64,000 bases of DNA from Anaerolineaceae bacterium (GTDB lineage Bacteria > Chloroflexota > Anaerolineae > Anaerolineales > Anaerolineaceae). The notes beneath the pieces are model-generated. The model ran no database searches. It saw only the letters and a program-made list of their open reading frames with translations, and was not told the origin of the DNA. Each line of letters opens with the position of its first letter. Within the stretch, counting starts at the first letter, position 1. The stretch covers positions 443,639 to 507,638 of the forward strand of contig JAENZI010000001.1 in the NCBI GenBank assembly GCA_016841365.1, written 5' to 3'. The translations under genes and the position numbers were made by a program. Below, in pieces: positions 41,915-50,922 of the stretch.

Positions 41915-42757
41915 TTATTCCGCTTTGAAAAAGCTGACTTCGATGATTCCCGGGCCGCCGTGAACGACGATGGCGGGTGGTACTTCGTAAACAGGAATGG
42001 CGTCGAGCCCCAATCTTTCCGCCAATTCTTTTGCAAGCTGCTCTGCCCGTTCCTGCCCGCCGCAGTGGCTGACTGTGATGTTTGAACTTTCGCCTTTAGG
42101 ACATTGGCTCAGCACCAATTCTTTGATCCGGTTGAGCGCCTTGGCAGATGTGCGTTGCTTTTCGATGGCTGTCACTTTACCGTCATCCAAACCAAGGATG
42201 GGTTTCATCTGCAATAAGCTGCCGATTAGGTAAGAGGCATTCCCAATCCGCCCGCCTTTGTGCAAGAATTCGAGCGTATCTACCAGGAAATAGACAACTT
42301 CACGTTTAGCAAGCTGGCGCAAATCCTCAAGGATTGTTTCCGGGTCCTTACCCTGATCCGCCCACATTTTTGCTTTCTTGACTAAAACCCCCAGACCACC
42401 GGCAACGGTGCGTGTATCTAAGATGTGAACATCAGCCTCAGGCACATTTTCGGCTGACACCTGTGCGCTGCGAAAGGTGCCGCTGAGGTCGGTGGAAGGG
42501 GTTGGGATGATGATGCTGTGTCCTTGTTCTGCATACGCCCGGTAGAGCGGTTCATACAGCGCTGGCGGTGGTGCTGCGGTTTTTGGGAGCTCTTTAGCGC
42601 TTTTAAGTTTAGAAAGGAAGGTTGGTGTGTCAATTTCGTGGTCATCTTTGTAGGCTTTGCCGTCAAAGATGATGATTTGGGGAATGACATCAATCCCTAA
42701 ATCAGCAAGTTCATCCAGCGGCAGACCACAGGTCGTGTCTGCAATAATCTTTGTCAT
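41915..42757 (-). CDS. DegV-family fatty-acid-binding protein
   Basis: 280 residues with AGGAGG just upstream of the ATG. The DegV fold is marked by IADTTCGLPLDELADLGIDVIPQIIIFDGKAYKD (ligand loop), TPSTDLSGTFRSAQ and ILDTRTVAGGLGVLVKKAK. Later come GRIGNASYLIGSLLQMKPIL and IKELVLSQCPKG. In Firmicutes DegV/FakB proteins present fatty acids to the kinase FakA, but no FakA-like gene is here, so the substrate and partner are unknown. Confidence 0.93.
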   Translation of the reverse strand: MTKIIADTTCGLPLDELADLGIDVIPQIIIFDGKAYKDDHEIDTPTFLSKLKSAKELPKTAAPPPALYEPLYRAYAEQGHSIIIPTPSTDLSGTFRSAQVSAENVPEADVHILDTRTVAGGLGVLVKKAKMWADQGKDPETILEDLRQLAKREVVYFLVDTLEFLHKGGRIGNASYLIGSLLQMKPILGLDDGKVTAIEKQRTSAKALNRIKELVLSQCPKGESSNITVSHCGGQERAEQLAKELAERLGLDAIPVYEVPPAIVVHGGPGIIEVSFFKAE

Positions 42758-42985
42758 AATAAATCCTCCTGAATAAATAAATGAATAATATGCACATTAT
42801 AACTGATTTACGATGTATAAAAATCGAAATCGAACAAGATTATTTAACTATTTTCAAAGAAACATACTAACCAAAATGTGGTCTTGATTATGTATTAAGT
42901 AATACTGGGCGATATGAAGTGCTGATATTTCAGGTAAAATTGGATTGCAGATCGATCTTTCTGATTTAAATCAACTGGAGCGCAC

Positions 42986-44485
42986 ATGCCTGAATTAGAA
43001 ATTAATAATGAGCCTTGTTCTGAAGGGGTGGCGATTGTCATATTTGGTGTGACTGGAGACCTGGCGCGGCGGAAGTTGATGCCCAGCCTGTATGAAAATG
43101 CCAGGCAGGGTCGGCTGCCAGAGCCTTTATATATCATTGGTTTTGCGAGAAGGTCTTGGAGCCACGAAAAAATGCGGGATGTACTCAGACAGGGTGTGAT
43201 GGATTATGGCCGCACAAAACCAGTTGATGAAGAGGTGTTGGAAGGACTGCTTGATCGGGCGTTTTATGTTGAGTCAACATTTCAGGATGAAGCGGGTTAC
43301 GGCAGGCTAAAGAAGGCACTGGAACAGGTGGGCGTTCAGAATACGCTGTTTTACCTGGCCACACCTCCAAACTGGTATTCGACGATCGTGGAGAACATTG
43401 GCGTATCACAGCTTGAAAGTTGCCAGCAGGGATGGCGGCGGATTGTGGTGGAAAAACCCTTTGGCCGGGATCTTGAAACAGCCCAATCGCTGGATGACAA
43501 GCTGCATTCCGTGTTTCATGAAGATCAGATCTACCGTATGGATCACTATCTGGGAAAAGAGACGGTGCAGAACATTTTGGCATTTCGGTTCGGGAATGGC
43601 ATTTTTGAGCCGCTCTGGAACCGTAAATATATCGATCACATCCAGATCACCATGGCGGAGGATGAGGGTGTGGGCACACGAGCGGGTTATTATGACCATG
43701 CCGGCGTGATAAGGGATGTTTTTCAGAACCACCTTTTACAGTTGCTGACTCTGACAGCGATGGAAGCTCCGGCAGTGTTTAATGCCAAAGCGGTGCGCGA
43801 TGAGAAGGTCAAAGTATTGAAATCCGTGTGTGAGTTCACTGGTGAAAAGGCAATTGAAAACACCATCCGGGCGCAATATGTTTCTGGCACCATCAATGGC
43901 AAACGGGTTCCAAGCTATCGGGATGAACCGGATGTGGCAGATGGGTCGATCACAGAAACTTACATGTGTGCACGCTTGTCTGTCAACAATTGGCGCTGGG
44001 CGGGTGTCCCATTTTATCTGCGTTCGGGCAAACGCCTGCCAAGCCGGGTGACGGAGATTGCTATTCAATTCACGCAGGTGCCCTTGGCCTTGTTTGGTCA
44101 GCGCAATCTGGCAAGCGAGGCGCCCAATGTGCTGGTCATCCGCATCCAGCCCGATGAAGGGATTACATTGTTCCTTGGCGCCAAGGTCCCTGGCAATGCA
44201 ATGCGGATCGAGCCGGTTGAAATGCGCTTCAACTATGCAGATGCCTTTGGCGGTGAACCGCCAGAAGCCTATGAACGATTGCTGTTAGACTGTTTACAGG
44301 GGGATGCCACGCTCTTTACCCGCAGCGATGAGGTTGAGGAAGCCTGGCGCCTGACCCAGAGGATCATTGATGCATGGGAAGCCCAGGGATTAAAGAATTT
44401 ACCGGTTTATGAAGCCGGTACACAGGGGCCGCATGCCGCAGAGGATTTTATGCAGAAAGATAAACGGCAATGGCGGGAAATTTAG
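42986..44485 (+). CDS. zwf: Glucose-6-phosphate 1-dehydrogenase
   Basis: 499 residues. It oxidises glucose-6-phosphate to 6-phosphogluconolactone, reducing NADP (or NAD), the entry to the oxidative pentose phosphate pathway. The Rossmann loop is IVIFGVTGDLARRKLMPSLY, and the active-site block is RIVVEKPFGRDL, later RMDHYLGKETVQNILAFRFGNGIFEPLWN, with the catalytic His and Lys neighbours. No pgl, gnd or opcA gene is near. A TAAAAT at 42932-42937 upstream could be its -10 box. Confidence 0.95.
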   Translation: MPELEINNEPCSEGVAIVIFGVTGDLARRKLMPSLYENARQGRLPEPLYIIGFARRSWSHEKMRDVLRQGVMDYGRTKPVDEEVLEGLLDRAFYVESTFQDEAGYGRLKKALEQVGVQNTLFYLATPPNWYSTIVENIGVSQLESCQQGWRRIVVEKPFGRDLETAQSLDDKLHSVFHEDQIYRMDHYLGKETVQNILAFRFGNGIFEPLWNRKYIDHIQITMAEDEGVGTRAGYYDHAGVIRDVFQNHLLQLLTLTAMEAPAVFNAKAVRDEKVKVLKSVCEFTGEKAIENTIRAQYVSGTINGKRVPSYRDEPDVADGSITETYMCARLSVNNWRWAGVPFYLRSGKRLPSRVTEIAIQFTQVPLALFGQRNLASEAPNVLVIRIQPDEGITLFLGAKVPGNAMRIEPVEMRFNYADAFGGEPPEAYERLLLDCLQGDATLFTRSDEVEEAWRLTQRIIDAWEAQGLKNLPVYEAGTQGPHAAEDFMQKDKRQWREI

Positions 44486-44568
44486 ATTCGGTCTTTCTGA
44501 GTTAAATTAGGTGTTGATAGGTTGGCAAGGTTTTAATAATAATTTTCTCTTATCCAAGCAATTAATGC

Positions 44569-45165
44569 TTACTGCGGCGGCAATTTTGCATGGCAGTTGG
44601 GGCAAACGCGTTCAAGCGTTTTGACCACAAAACCACAGTTCATACAAGTTTGCGGCTGAATATCGCCAAGCGGTGCCCCGCAAGCGATACAGCGGCTTTC
44701 GCCTGGCGGGTTAGCCGTGTTGCAATAAGGACACACATACCTTTTAAGCCGGTTGGATAGCTCACGGCCAATCCCATGTTGGCGGGCAGCTTGTTCGATG
44801 ACCTCCCAAATACTTTCTTTGAGCTGCAGCGATTCTAAATCCTGTGCAAGGTCGTCAATCCGGCCTAAGAGTGATAGGGGATTGCGAAGCGCACTAAGTG
44901 CAGTCATCCCAAGGCTTGCTGCAACCCCCAGCCAGGCTTGTTCTCCCACCTGGATGGAAACACCGTCCTCGACCTTATGAATGGCGATCGTTAGGGCTGT
45001 ATGCCCGCCAGATTGTCTCATCTGCCGGGCGGCAATTTGCACCGCGATCTTTGGGTCACGGCCGATGACCTGAACGTGGAAGCCACCGCGGTTAAAATGC
45101 GAGATGATATCACGGGCAATATCACTTGGGTTGATCTCACCATGATAGATGCGAGTGTCATTCAT
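44569..45165 (-). CDS. Zinc-ribbon protein with N-terminal alpha/beta domain
   Basis: 198 residues. The N-terminal 90 residues form an alpha/beta unit (EINPSDIARDIISHFNRGGFHVQVIGRD, LTIAIHKVEDGVSIQVGEQAWLG) followed by a helical stretch with the hydrophobic segment WLGVAASLGMTALSAL. Three CxxC pairs near the end (CPYCNTANPPGESRCIACGAPLGD, TCMNCGF, CPNCHAKL) make at least two treble-clef or ribbon zinc sites. The fold is like double-zinc-ribbon sensors, but no named family is recognised. It is divergent from the SH3 gene. Confidence 0.7.
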   Translation of the reverse strand: MNDTRIYHGEINPSDIARDIISHFNRGGFHVQVIGRDPKIAVQIAARQMRQSGGHTALTIAIHKVEDGVSIQVGEQAWLGVAASLGMTALSALRNPLSLLGRIDDLAQDLESLQLKESIWEVIEQAARQHGIGRELSNRLKRYVCPYCNTANPPGESRCIACGAPLGDIQPQTCMNCGFVVKTLERVCPNCHAKLPPQ

Positions 45166-45212
45166 GCGAAAAAACCTTTCTTAGCGTCGATTGATGACGT
45201 TTTTGTTTGCCT

Positions 45213-45240
45213 TTGCACTTCTTTACCCATGGATTATAAT
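45213..45240 (+). promoter_or_regulatory. Promoter of the SH3-domain gene
   Basis: TTGCAC (45213-45218) and TATAAT (45235-45240) have a 16-bp spacer, upstream of the GGAG site at 45272-45275 and the ATG at 45282. Confidence 0.65.
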
Positions 45241-45281
45241 CCTTTTGCATGGTTGATTAAATAGATTATATGGAGTTTTTG

Positions 45282-45902
45282 ATGAAATATCGGTGGATTC
45301 GACCGATTATTTTCGTTTTTTTCATGTTGCTGCTGTTAGGTATAAGCCTGACAGGCCAGGTTGAAGCCGGCTTGACAGCCCAACAGCCCACGGGTTCCAT
45401 TCCGACGGTGACGAGTACACCGCGCGGACCTTATGTGATTGTGAACGCAATTACAGCAAACGATACCCAGATCAACGTGCGTGCCGGCCCGAGTGCACTG
45501 ACTGAAAAGGTGGGTGTGTTGTTGGTTGACCAATCAGCGAATGCCATTGGTCGATATGGTGATTGGATCCAGATTGAATATGTCGGCGGCCCTGGCGGGA
45601 AAGCCTGGGTGTATGCAAATTATGTGACCTTATATGGCGGCAGCCTTCCGTTATTAGAACCACCACCCACATCCACACCAAACGTGACCCAAACCATTGA
45701 CCCAACGTGGGCCGCACAATTTTTGATCACGCCAGATGCAACCCGTCTGCCGACTTTTACTGAGCCGGCACCGTTAGAAATTCCAACCTATACCACAGAA
45801 ACAGGCTCACCACTTGGTGGCGTGCCGATGGGCTTGATTATCATTGGTTTGGGTGCGTTGGGCATCTTCTTAGCCGTCATTGCATTGATCAGCGGACGCT
45901 AA
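45282..45902 (+). CDS. Secreted/membrane SH3-domain protein
   Basis: 206 residues from the ATG at 45282, preferred because GGAG sits seven bases upstream; an ATG at 45270 lacks such a site. A signal or TM segment at about 8-27 (IIFVFFMLLLLGISLTGQVEA) leads to a bacterial SH3 domain at about 55-115 (DTQINVRAGPSALTEKVGVLL, IQIEYVGGPGGKAWVYANYV). A Pro/Thr linker (LEPPPTSTPNVTQT) then reaches a C-terminal TM helix (LIIIGLGALGIFLAVIAL). SH3b domains often bind peptidoglycan. Likely an envelope protein with its domain outside. Confidence 0.75.
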   Translation: MKYRWIRPIIFVFFMLLLLGISLTGQVEAGLTAQQPTGSIPTVTSTPRGPYVIVNAITANDTQINVRAGPSALTEKVGVLLVDQSANAIGRYGDWIQIEYVGGPGGKAWVYANYVTLYGGSLPLLEPPPTSTPNVTQTIDPTWAAQFLITPDATRLPTFTEPAPLEIPTYTTETGSPLGGVPMGLIIIGLGALGIFLAVIALISGR

Positions 45903-45905
45903 CGG

Positions 45906-46577
45906 CTAACCAAAAAAATCTCCCATCCCATTAAAACAATTGGCACTGAGCTTGTGTCCTGTGTCTGCTTCGCAAAAGGACACCTGGGCGCCTTTTTCCG
46001 TCAACCATTCTGCTGCCTGATGTGCTTTTTCAATCGGGATGATATCATCTTGCTTACCATGAGCAACAAAGATCGGTTTGTTGACGGTAAAATCATCAGC
46101 AAATTGAGATTTCCATGATTGGGGGATAAATCCGGCGATGGCTGCGATCCTGCCAATCCTTTCCGGATAGAGGAGTGCAAGGGCATAGGCCATCACAGCG
46201 CCCTGGCTGAACCCCAACACATCATATTTTTTAACATCGATCATATTTTGTTCAGCCCATAGGTCTACTCGTTCCAACAACTGTTCTGTTAATTTTTGAT
46301 AGTGATTAATGTCGGGCCATTGCGGTTGAATCTCGTGCCAGCTGTATTGATCCTCTCCCAGACGGACAGGCGCGCGAGGGGCAAGCATGTAATAATCTTT
46401 CGGCAGGGGATTAGCCAGGATCCACATCACATTTTCATTCCCGAGATGGCCGTGCAATAAAAGCAACACCCGATCAACTTCTGATTTTTTAGTTGGCTGT
46501 TTAACCCGAATTGGCCAATCCTGGATCGTTATTCTTTCGGGAGTATTACTTTTGTTCAATGATTTTACCTTTCTCAA
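45906..46577 (-). CDS. Alpha/beta-hydrolase, phospholipase/carboxylesterase family
   Basis: 223 residues from a TTG at 46577; an alternative TTG at 46559 would remove six residues. The fold shows LLLHGHLGNENVMWILA (oxyanion region), the nucleophile elbow GFSQGAVMAYAL, and VAHGKQDDIIPIEKAHQ with the acid residue, followed by a His in DTGHKL. It is a serine esterase of the YpfH/lysophospholipase group. Its start overlaps the patatin gene by 32 bp in the same direction, so the two are cotranscribed and possibly translationally coupled. Confidence 0.83.
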   Translation of the reverse strand: MRKVKSLNKSNTPERITIQDWPIRVKQPTKKSEVDRVLLLLHGHLGNENVMWILANPLPKDYYMLAPRAPVRLGEDQYSWHEIQPQWPDINHYQKLTEQLLERVDLWAEQNMIDVKKYDVLGFSQGAVMAYALALLYPERIGRIAAIAGFIPQSWKSQFADDFTVNKPIFVAHGKQDDIIPIEKAHQAAEWLTEKGAQVSFCEADTGHKLSANCFNGMGDFFG

Positions 46578-47490
46578 TATTTTCCCAGATTTCTGGACAA
46601 CGCGTGTCTTTGACGTGTTGTTTGACTTTGCGCTGCATGCGTTTCATCCAATTTGTTTCGGCTTTGATCTGCGAGATGGTTTCCTCTGTTGCATTGATGC
46701 CGGCGTCTAACATTTGCTGGACATTGATGTTTTGTAAGAGTCCGATGTGACCAACTTCGGGGGTGATAACCACTTCTGGTTCATAGAGCTGCAGGGTGAG
46801 TTCGGTCAGCCGCGAGCTGGCAACTTCTATGGAGCGAGAAAAGATCTGAAACGCCTGAACAGGACGCAGTTTTGTCAATCGTTCGATGATGGATGTCGGC
46901 CCAGGGAGAGGTATAGGGAGAGGCATTTCTTCAGGTGTCCAATTTTCGGGTGGTTTGTGCAGCATAACAGCGACAACCGGCAAGTCGGGCCTCATCCAAC
47001 GGGCAACCTGCACCGGGACCGGGTCAATAACACCACCATCGATCAGCACATTCCCGCCAATTTCCTGGCTGGGGAACACCCCGGGCACGGCGATTGTTGC
47101 TAAAACCGCATCAATCACTTTTCCCTTTGTAAGGATGATCTCTTTACCTGAATGAAGACTGACGGCTGTGGCCGCAAAGGGAATTTTTAATTCGTCAAAC
47201 GTTCGATCACCCAGTAGTTCTTTGAGTTTATTGGCCACGCTACCCAAACCCAGCAGCGAGGGATGATCATTCGAATGCCGCTCAAAGGAACGATTTTTAT
47301 CCATATCGTTTACAAAATCGACGATCTCCTCTGTGCTGTAGCCAGCCGCATAGACAGCGCCTACAAGGCCGCCTGCACTTGTGCCTGCGATGGCTTTTAC
47401 CTCAAAATTGTGTTTCTCTAATGTTCGAAGAACACCCAGATGGGCTACGCCGCGAACGCCGCCCCCGCCCAATGCTAATGATATCTCCAT
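46546..47490 (-). CDS. Patatin-like phospholipase
   Basis: 314 residues with GAGGAG before the ATG. The patatin catalytic dyad is clear: the oxyanion loop SLALGGGGVRGVAHLG, the nucleophile in IAGTSAGGLVGAVYA (Ser38 in GTSAG) and the aspartate in LIDGGVIDPVPVQ. Such enzymes deacylate phospholipids or other lipids in the cytoplasm. The C-terminal part is helical and charged (ETNWMKRMQRKVKQH). A TATAAT on the minus strand at 47539-47534 may be its -10 box. An esterase gene follows with a 32-bp overlap, suggesting a small lipase unit. Confidence 0.9.
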   Translation of the reverse strand: MEISLALGGGGVRGVAHLGVLRTLEKHNFEVKAIAGTSAGGLVGAVYAAGYSTEEIVDFVNDMDKNRSFERHSNDHPSLLGLGSVANKLKELLGDRTFDELKIPFAATAVSLHSGKEIILTKGKVIDAVLATIAVPGVFPSQEIGGNVLIDGGVIDPVPVQVARWMRPDLPVVAVMLHKPPENWTPEEMPLPIPLPGPTSIIERLTKLRPVQAFQIFSRSIEVASSRLTELTLQLYEPEVVITPEVGHIGLLQNINVQQMLDAGINATEETISQIKAETNWMKRMQRKVKQHVKDTRCPEIWENIEKGKIIEQK

Positions 47491-47614
47491 GTGTTTCTAC
47501 TCCTCTATCAAATATCAATTACTCTCCATTGTTATTATACCCAGCAGAACGCCTAATTTTCTTTGTGAATGTAGTGATGTTTTCATAGGCAAAAGTCATT
47601 TCCGGCGATCGTGG

Positions 47615-47643
47615 TTAAATTATCAACCAGTCTGTGTTAAAAT
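47615..47643 (+). promoter_or_regulatory. Promoter of smpB with a near-leaderless start
   Basis: TTAAAT (47615-47620), a 17-bp spacer and TAAAAT (47638-47643) end just 8 bases before the smpB ATG at 47652. Transcription would begin within a few bases of the start codon; the AAGGA at 47645-47649 would then be at or upstream of the 5' end. Confidence 0.5.
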
Positions 47644-47651
47644 TAAGGACT

Positions 47652-48113
47652 ATGGATGGAATAAAGATTGTTTCACGGAATAGAAAAGCAAAATTTGAGT
47701 ACGAATTGTTTGACACGTTTGAAGCCGGGATTGAACTGCGCGGCACAGAAATAAAATCAATCCGGGCTGGCCAGGTCTCGCTTGCTGAAGCGTATGTTCG
47801 GACGAATGGACGCCAGGCGTGGCTGGTAGGGGCGCATATTGCGCAGTATGACCAGGCGAGTGCCTTCAACCATGAGCCTGAGCGTGAACGGCGCTTGCTC
47901 TTGCATAAGCGTGAAATCAAGACCTTATGGGATGGCGTGCGGCTGAAGGGTATGACGATTGTGCCGATCAAGATCTATTTACGCGATGGGTTAGCCAAAG
48001 TCGAAATCGCATTGGCAAAGGGCAAACGCCAATATGATAAACGGCAGGATATCAAAAAGCGGGACATGAAACGCGACATTGATCGGGCTTTAGACAGCCG
48101 CAATCGGAAATGA
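47652..48113 (+). CDS. smpB: SsrA-binding protein SmpB
   Basis: 153 residues from the ATG at 47652. SmpB binds tmRNA and carries it to stalled ribosomes. Motifs are FEYELFDTFEAGIELRGTEIKSIRAGQVSLAEAYV (beta-barrel core), HKREIKTLWDGVRLKGMTIVPIKIYLRDGLAKVEIALAKGK and the basic C-terminal helix YDKRQDIKKRDMKRDIDRAL. Nothing is unusual in length. An ssrA gene is not visible in the window. Confidence 0.96.
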   Translation: MDGIKIVSRNRKAKFEYELFDTFEAGIELRGTEIKSIRAGQVSLAEAYVRTNGRQAWLVGAHIAQYDQASAFNHEPERERRLLLHKREIKTLWDGVRLKGMTIVPIKIYLRDGLAKVEIALAKGKRQYDKRQDIKKRDMKRDIDRALDSRNRK

Positions 48114-48193
48114 AATCTAAGAAACCTTATCGGATAAATGCAACCAGAAAATGCCTTTTATGATGAGGTTCACCCAAAGCCAGGAGTGAAATT

Positions 48194-49741
48194 GTGCAAA
48201 TTATTTTAATTGACGGTGACCATCTGACAATAGAAGAAATTTCGGCTGTAGCCAGGGATGGCGCAGAAGTGTCGCTCTCTCCAAGTGCTCGAAAAGCTGT
48301 GGAGAAATCACGCAGCAGGGTGGAGAGCATCATCGAACGAGGTGAACCGGTTTACGGGATCAACACAGGTTTTGGCATCTTTGCGGATCGCCGCATCCCG
48401 ACAGAGGAGTCTGCAAAGCTAAGCCGCAATTTGGTTCTCAGTCATGCAGTGGGCACCGGTGCGCCATGTGCGGATGAAGTTGTGCGGGCGGCGATATTGG
48501 TGCGCGCCAACACACTGGCAAAGGGCTTTTCCGGCGTAAGACCTGTGATCATCGATACGCTGATTGAAATGTTGAACAAAAATGTCATCCCGGTCGTCCC
48601 CTCACAGGGCTCACTGGGTTCATCTGGAGATCTTGCGCCGTTATCACATGTTGGGTTGGTTTTTACAACAGATGCCGATGATCTTGAATCGGAATCGGGT
48701 TATGCTCGTTATCAGGGGGAAACCTTATCCGGCAAAGAAGCTATGGCGCGAGCCGGGATTGAGCGGGTGATATTGGGCGCAAAAGAGGGGTTAGCGATCA
48801 ATAATGGGGCGACCTTCTCTGCAGCAATTGCCGCCCTGGCTGTTTTTGATGCTGAAAACCTTCTGTCTACCGCAGAATTAGCCCTGGCAATGTCATTGGA
48901 AGCCGTGATGGGATGCTCAGGAGCCTTTGATGAACGCATTCATCTTGCCAGAGGTCACCAGGGGCAAATTGATGTGGCACGTGCTGTTCGAAAATTGATT
49001 GAGGGCAGTGATTTGGTTGATTGCTTTGGACGCGTCCAGGACGCCTATTCATTAAGATGCGGTCCGCAGGTTCAGGGAGCAGGCTGGGACACATTGCACT
49101 TTGTGAGAGGTGTGGTGGAAAGGGAAATCAATGCTGTCACCGACAACCCGCTGTTATTTGATACTGGCGAAGCTATTTCTGGGGGCAATTTTCATGGTGA
49201 GCCGATTGGGTTGGTGATGGACTATCTGAGTATTGCCATGGCGGAGATTGCGTCAATCTCTGAAAGGCGCACCTTCCGCTTGACAGACGGGACTCTCAAC
49301 GGAGATCTGCCACCCATGCTGGTGGATCATCCTTCGGCGGCTGGGTTGAACTCAGGATTGATGATGCCTCAATACACGGCTGCATCACTCGTGCTCGAGA
49401 ACCAAACATTGGCCAATCCGGATTCAGTGCATTCTTTACCGACATCGGCTGAGCAGGAAGATCACAACGCCAACGCGATGACAGCCGCAAGGCACACCCG
49501 TGAGATCATCACAAACACGACGCATGTGCTTGCGATTGAGCTTTACACGGCTGCCAGAGCGCTTTATTTACGGCTGCGGGAACATCCCAAAGCGAAATTA
49601 GGGGAGGGCACCGGCAGTGCATATCAGGTAATCAGAGAGGCTGTTCCCTATCAACCCGGAGATGCCTGGTGGGGGCCAGAAATTGATTTGGTCAGGGATT
49701 TAATCATAAACAGAAAATTAGAAAATTTGATCGTTCATTGA
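48194..49741 (+). CDS. Aromatic amino-acid ammonia-lyase, histidine ammonia-lyase-like
   Basis: 515 residues from a GTG with GGAG upstream. The MIO-forming triad, usually Ala-Ser-Gly in GSVGASGDLAPL, reads Ser-Ser-Gly here (GSLGSSGDLAPLSH, residues 143-145). Other landmarks of the family are GVNTGFG-like YGINTGFGIFAD, NNGATFSAAIAA, TDNPLLFDTGEAISGGNFHGEP, SISERRTFRLTD and EQEDHNANAM. Histidine to urocanate is the best guess by length and layout, but a related lyase or aminomutase cannot be excluded. No hutU, hutI or other degradation gene is nearby, and the next gene is an L,D-transpeptidase. Confidence 0.85.
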   Translation: MQIILIDGDHLTIEEISAVARDGAEVSLSPSARKAVEKSRSRVESIIERGEPVYGINTGFGIFADRRIPTEESAKLSRNLVLSHAVGTGAPCADEVVRAAILVRANTLAKGFSGVRPVIIDTLIEMLNKNVIPVVPSQGSLGSSGDLAPLSHVGLVFTTDADDLESESGYARYQGETLSGKEAMARAGIERVILGAKEGLAINNGATFSAAIAALAVFDAENLLSTAELALAMSLEAVMGCSGAFDERIHLARGHQGQIDVARAVRKLIEGSDLVDCFGRVQDAYSLRCGPQVQGAGWDTLHFVRGVVEREINAVTDNPLLFDTGEAISGGNFHGEPIGLVMDYLSIAMAEIASISERRTFRLTDGTLNGDLPPMLVDHPSAAGLNSGLMMPQYTAASLVLENQTLANPDSVHSLPTSAEQEDHNANAMTAARHTREIITNTTHVLAIELYTAARALYLRLREHPKAKLGEGTGSAYQVIREAVPYQPGDAWWGPEIDLVRDLIINRKLENLIVH

Positions 49742-49775
49742 CAATCAGGATAAATTGGATTATTTTAATCATAAT

Positions 49776-50912
49776 ATGAAGCCAAAAGAAAAACTATCTC
49801 GGCGCGAATTTTTGAAGCTATCTGCCTTGGCTGTAGGGGGACTTGCCCTCAGCTCAGGTGATATTCAACGTGTTTTTGCATCCCGCTTGGCGGCTGTAAA
49901 TCAACAAGAACCTGTATCTGATTTCCCAGAGAACCAACTATTGGGTCGGATCTGTGTGGGCGAACCTGGCACGCGGGTGGATATCTTGAGTGAACCCTAT
50001 TGGGATGCCCCCTCAGCCGGGACTGCCTGGTTTGATGATGTGTTTGAGTGGAAGCAAGAAGTCGTCGCCAAGCAAATCGATCCCATCCGGGTCAATCAAC
50101 GTTGGGTTGAGACACCTCAGGGCTATATCTATGCGGATTATGTGCAAAAGGTGAAACATATGCCGCAAGAGCCACTGAATGAGATACCCATTACGCCAAC
50201 AGGCGAACGCGGCATGTGGGTGGAAATCGTAACGCCTTACACTGGTCTGAATTTTGACAAACCGCCATCGCAATATTGGCTGACATCCGCTGTGCGCCCG
50301 CGTATCTATTATTCGCAGGTATTCTGGGCGTTTGATATGCGACGGGATCCCGAATCGGGCAACCTTCAATATTGCCTGATGCAGCGCTATGGCGCCCATG
50401 AAGATACTTATTGGGTGGATGCATCTGTGTGCAGGCAGATCACACCTGAAGAAATTGCACCAATCCACCCGGGTGCCGGGAACAAACATATTATTGTTGA
50501 TCTGCGATACCAGACACTTTCCTGTTATGAAGGCAGCGAAGAGGTTTTCTTCACCAAAGTCACCACCGGCGGCTACAATTATGAAGAAGAAAAATGGGTG
50601 ACCCCGATTGGGACTCACACCATCTGGCGCAAGATGGTCTCGACGCACATGAGCGCAGGACCGGCTGTGGGGAATTATGATATCTCTGGTGTGGCATGGA
50701 CGACCCTGTTCGACAATCATGGAGCAGCCATCCATTCCACATACTGGCACAATTATTACGGCACTGCACGGTCGCATGGCTGTGTCAATGCCCGCCCTGA
50801 AGATGCTAAATGGGTTTGGCGGTGGACTGAACCTGAGGTGACTTATTACCCGGGTGAGTTGATCATCCAGGGCCTCAATAAATCAACAACGGTAGAAGTG
50901 ATTCAGGCTTGA
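49776..50912 (+). CDS. L,D-transpeptidase (YkuD) with SH3-like modules
   Basis: 378 residues from the ATG at 49776; the upstream TTG at 49755 would only add an AT-rich leader. A twin-arginine-type signal (SRREFLKLSALAVGGLALSSG) suggests folded export. Residues about 50-220 hold SH3-like segments (GTRVDILSEPYWDAPSAGTAWF, RVNQRWVETPQGYIYADYV). The YkuD domain at about 230-355 has HIIVDLRYQTLSCYEG, IHSTYWHN and the catalytic SHGCVNARPEDA with Cys336. It makes 3-3 cross-links or attaches proteins to peptidoglycan. The ccdA and TlpA genes follow after 10 bp and could keep its cysteine reduced. Confidence 0.88.
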   Translation: MKPKEKLSRREFLKLSALAVGGLALSSGDIQRVFASRLAAVNQQEPVSDFPENQLLGRICVGEPGTRVDILSEPYWDAPSAGTAWFDDVFEWKQEVVAKQIDPIRVNQRWVETPQGYIYADYVQKVKHMPQEPLNEIPITPTGERGMWVEIVTPYTGLNFDKPPSQYWLTSAVRPRIYYSQVFWAFDMRRDPESGNLQYCLMQRYGAHEDTYWVDASVCRQITPEEIAPIHPGAGNKHIIVDLRYQTLSCYEGSEEVFFTKVTTGGYNYEEEKWVTPIGTHTIWRKMVSTHMSAGPAVGNYDISGVAWTTLFDNHGAAIHSTYWHNYYGTARSHGCVNARPEDAKWVWRWTEPEVTYYPGELIIQGLNKSTTVEVIQA

Positions 50913-50922
50913 GGTTTTTTAT

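Noticed and set aside
46500-46580. Possible frameshift joining the esterase and patatin genes
   Set aside because: Each protein is complete with its own catalytic motifs. The 32-bp overlap is ordinary for same-strand neighbours.
47660-47680. parS-like half site (TGTTTCACG) near the smpB start
   Set aside because: Only one half matches the parS palindrome, the other half is lost, and it lies inside the smpB coding sequence far from parAB.
50013-50777. 254-codon minus-strand open frame opposite the L,D-transpeptidase
   Set aside because: The plus strand encodes intact YkuD motifs over the same bases, and the minus frame has no start signals or recognised domain.
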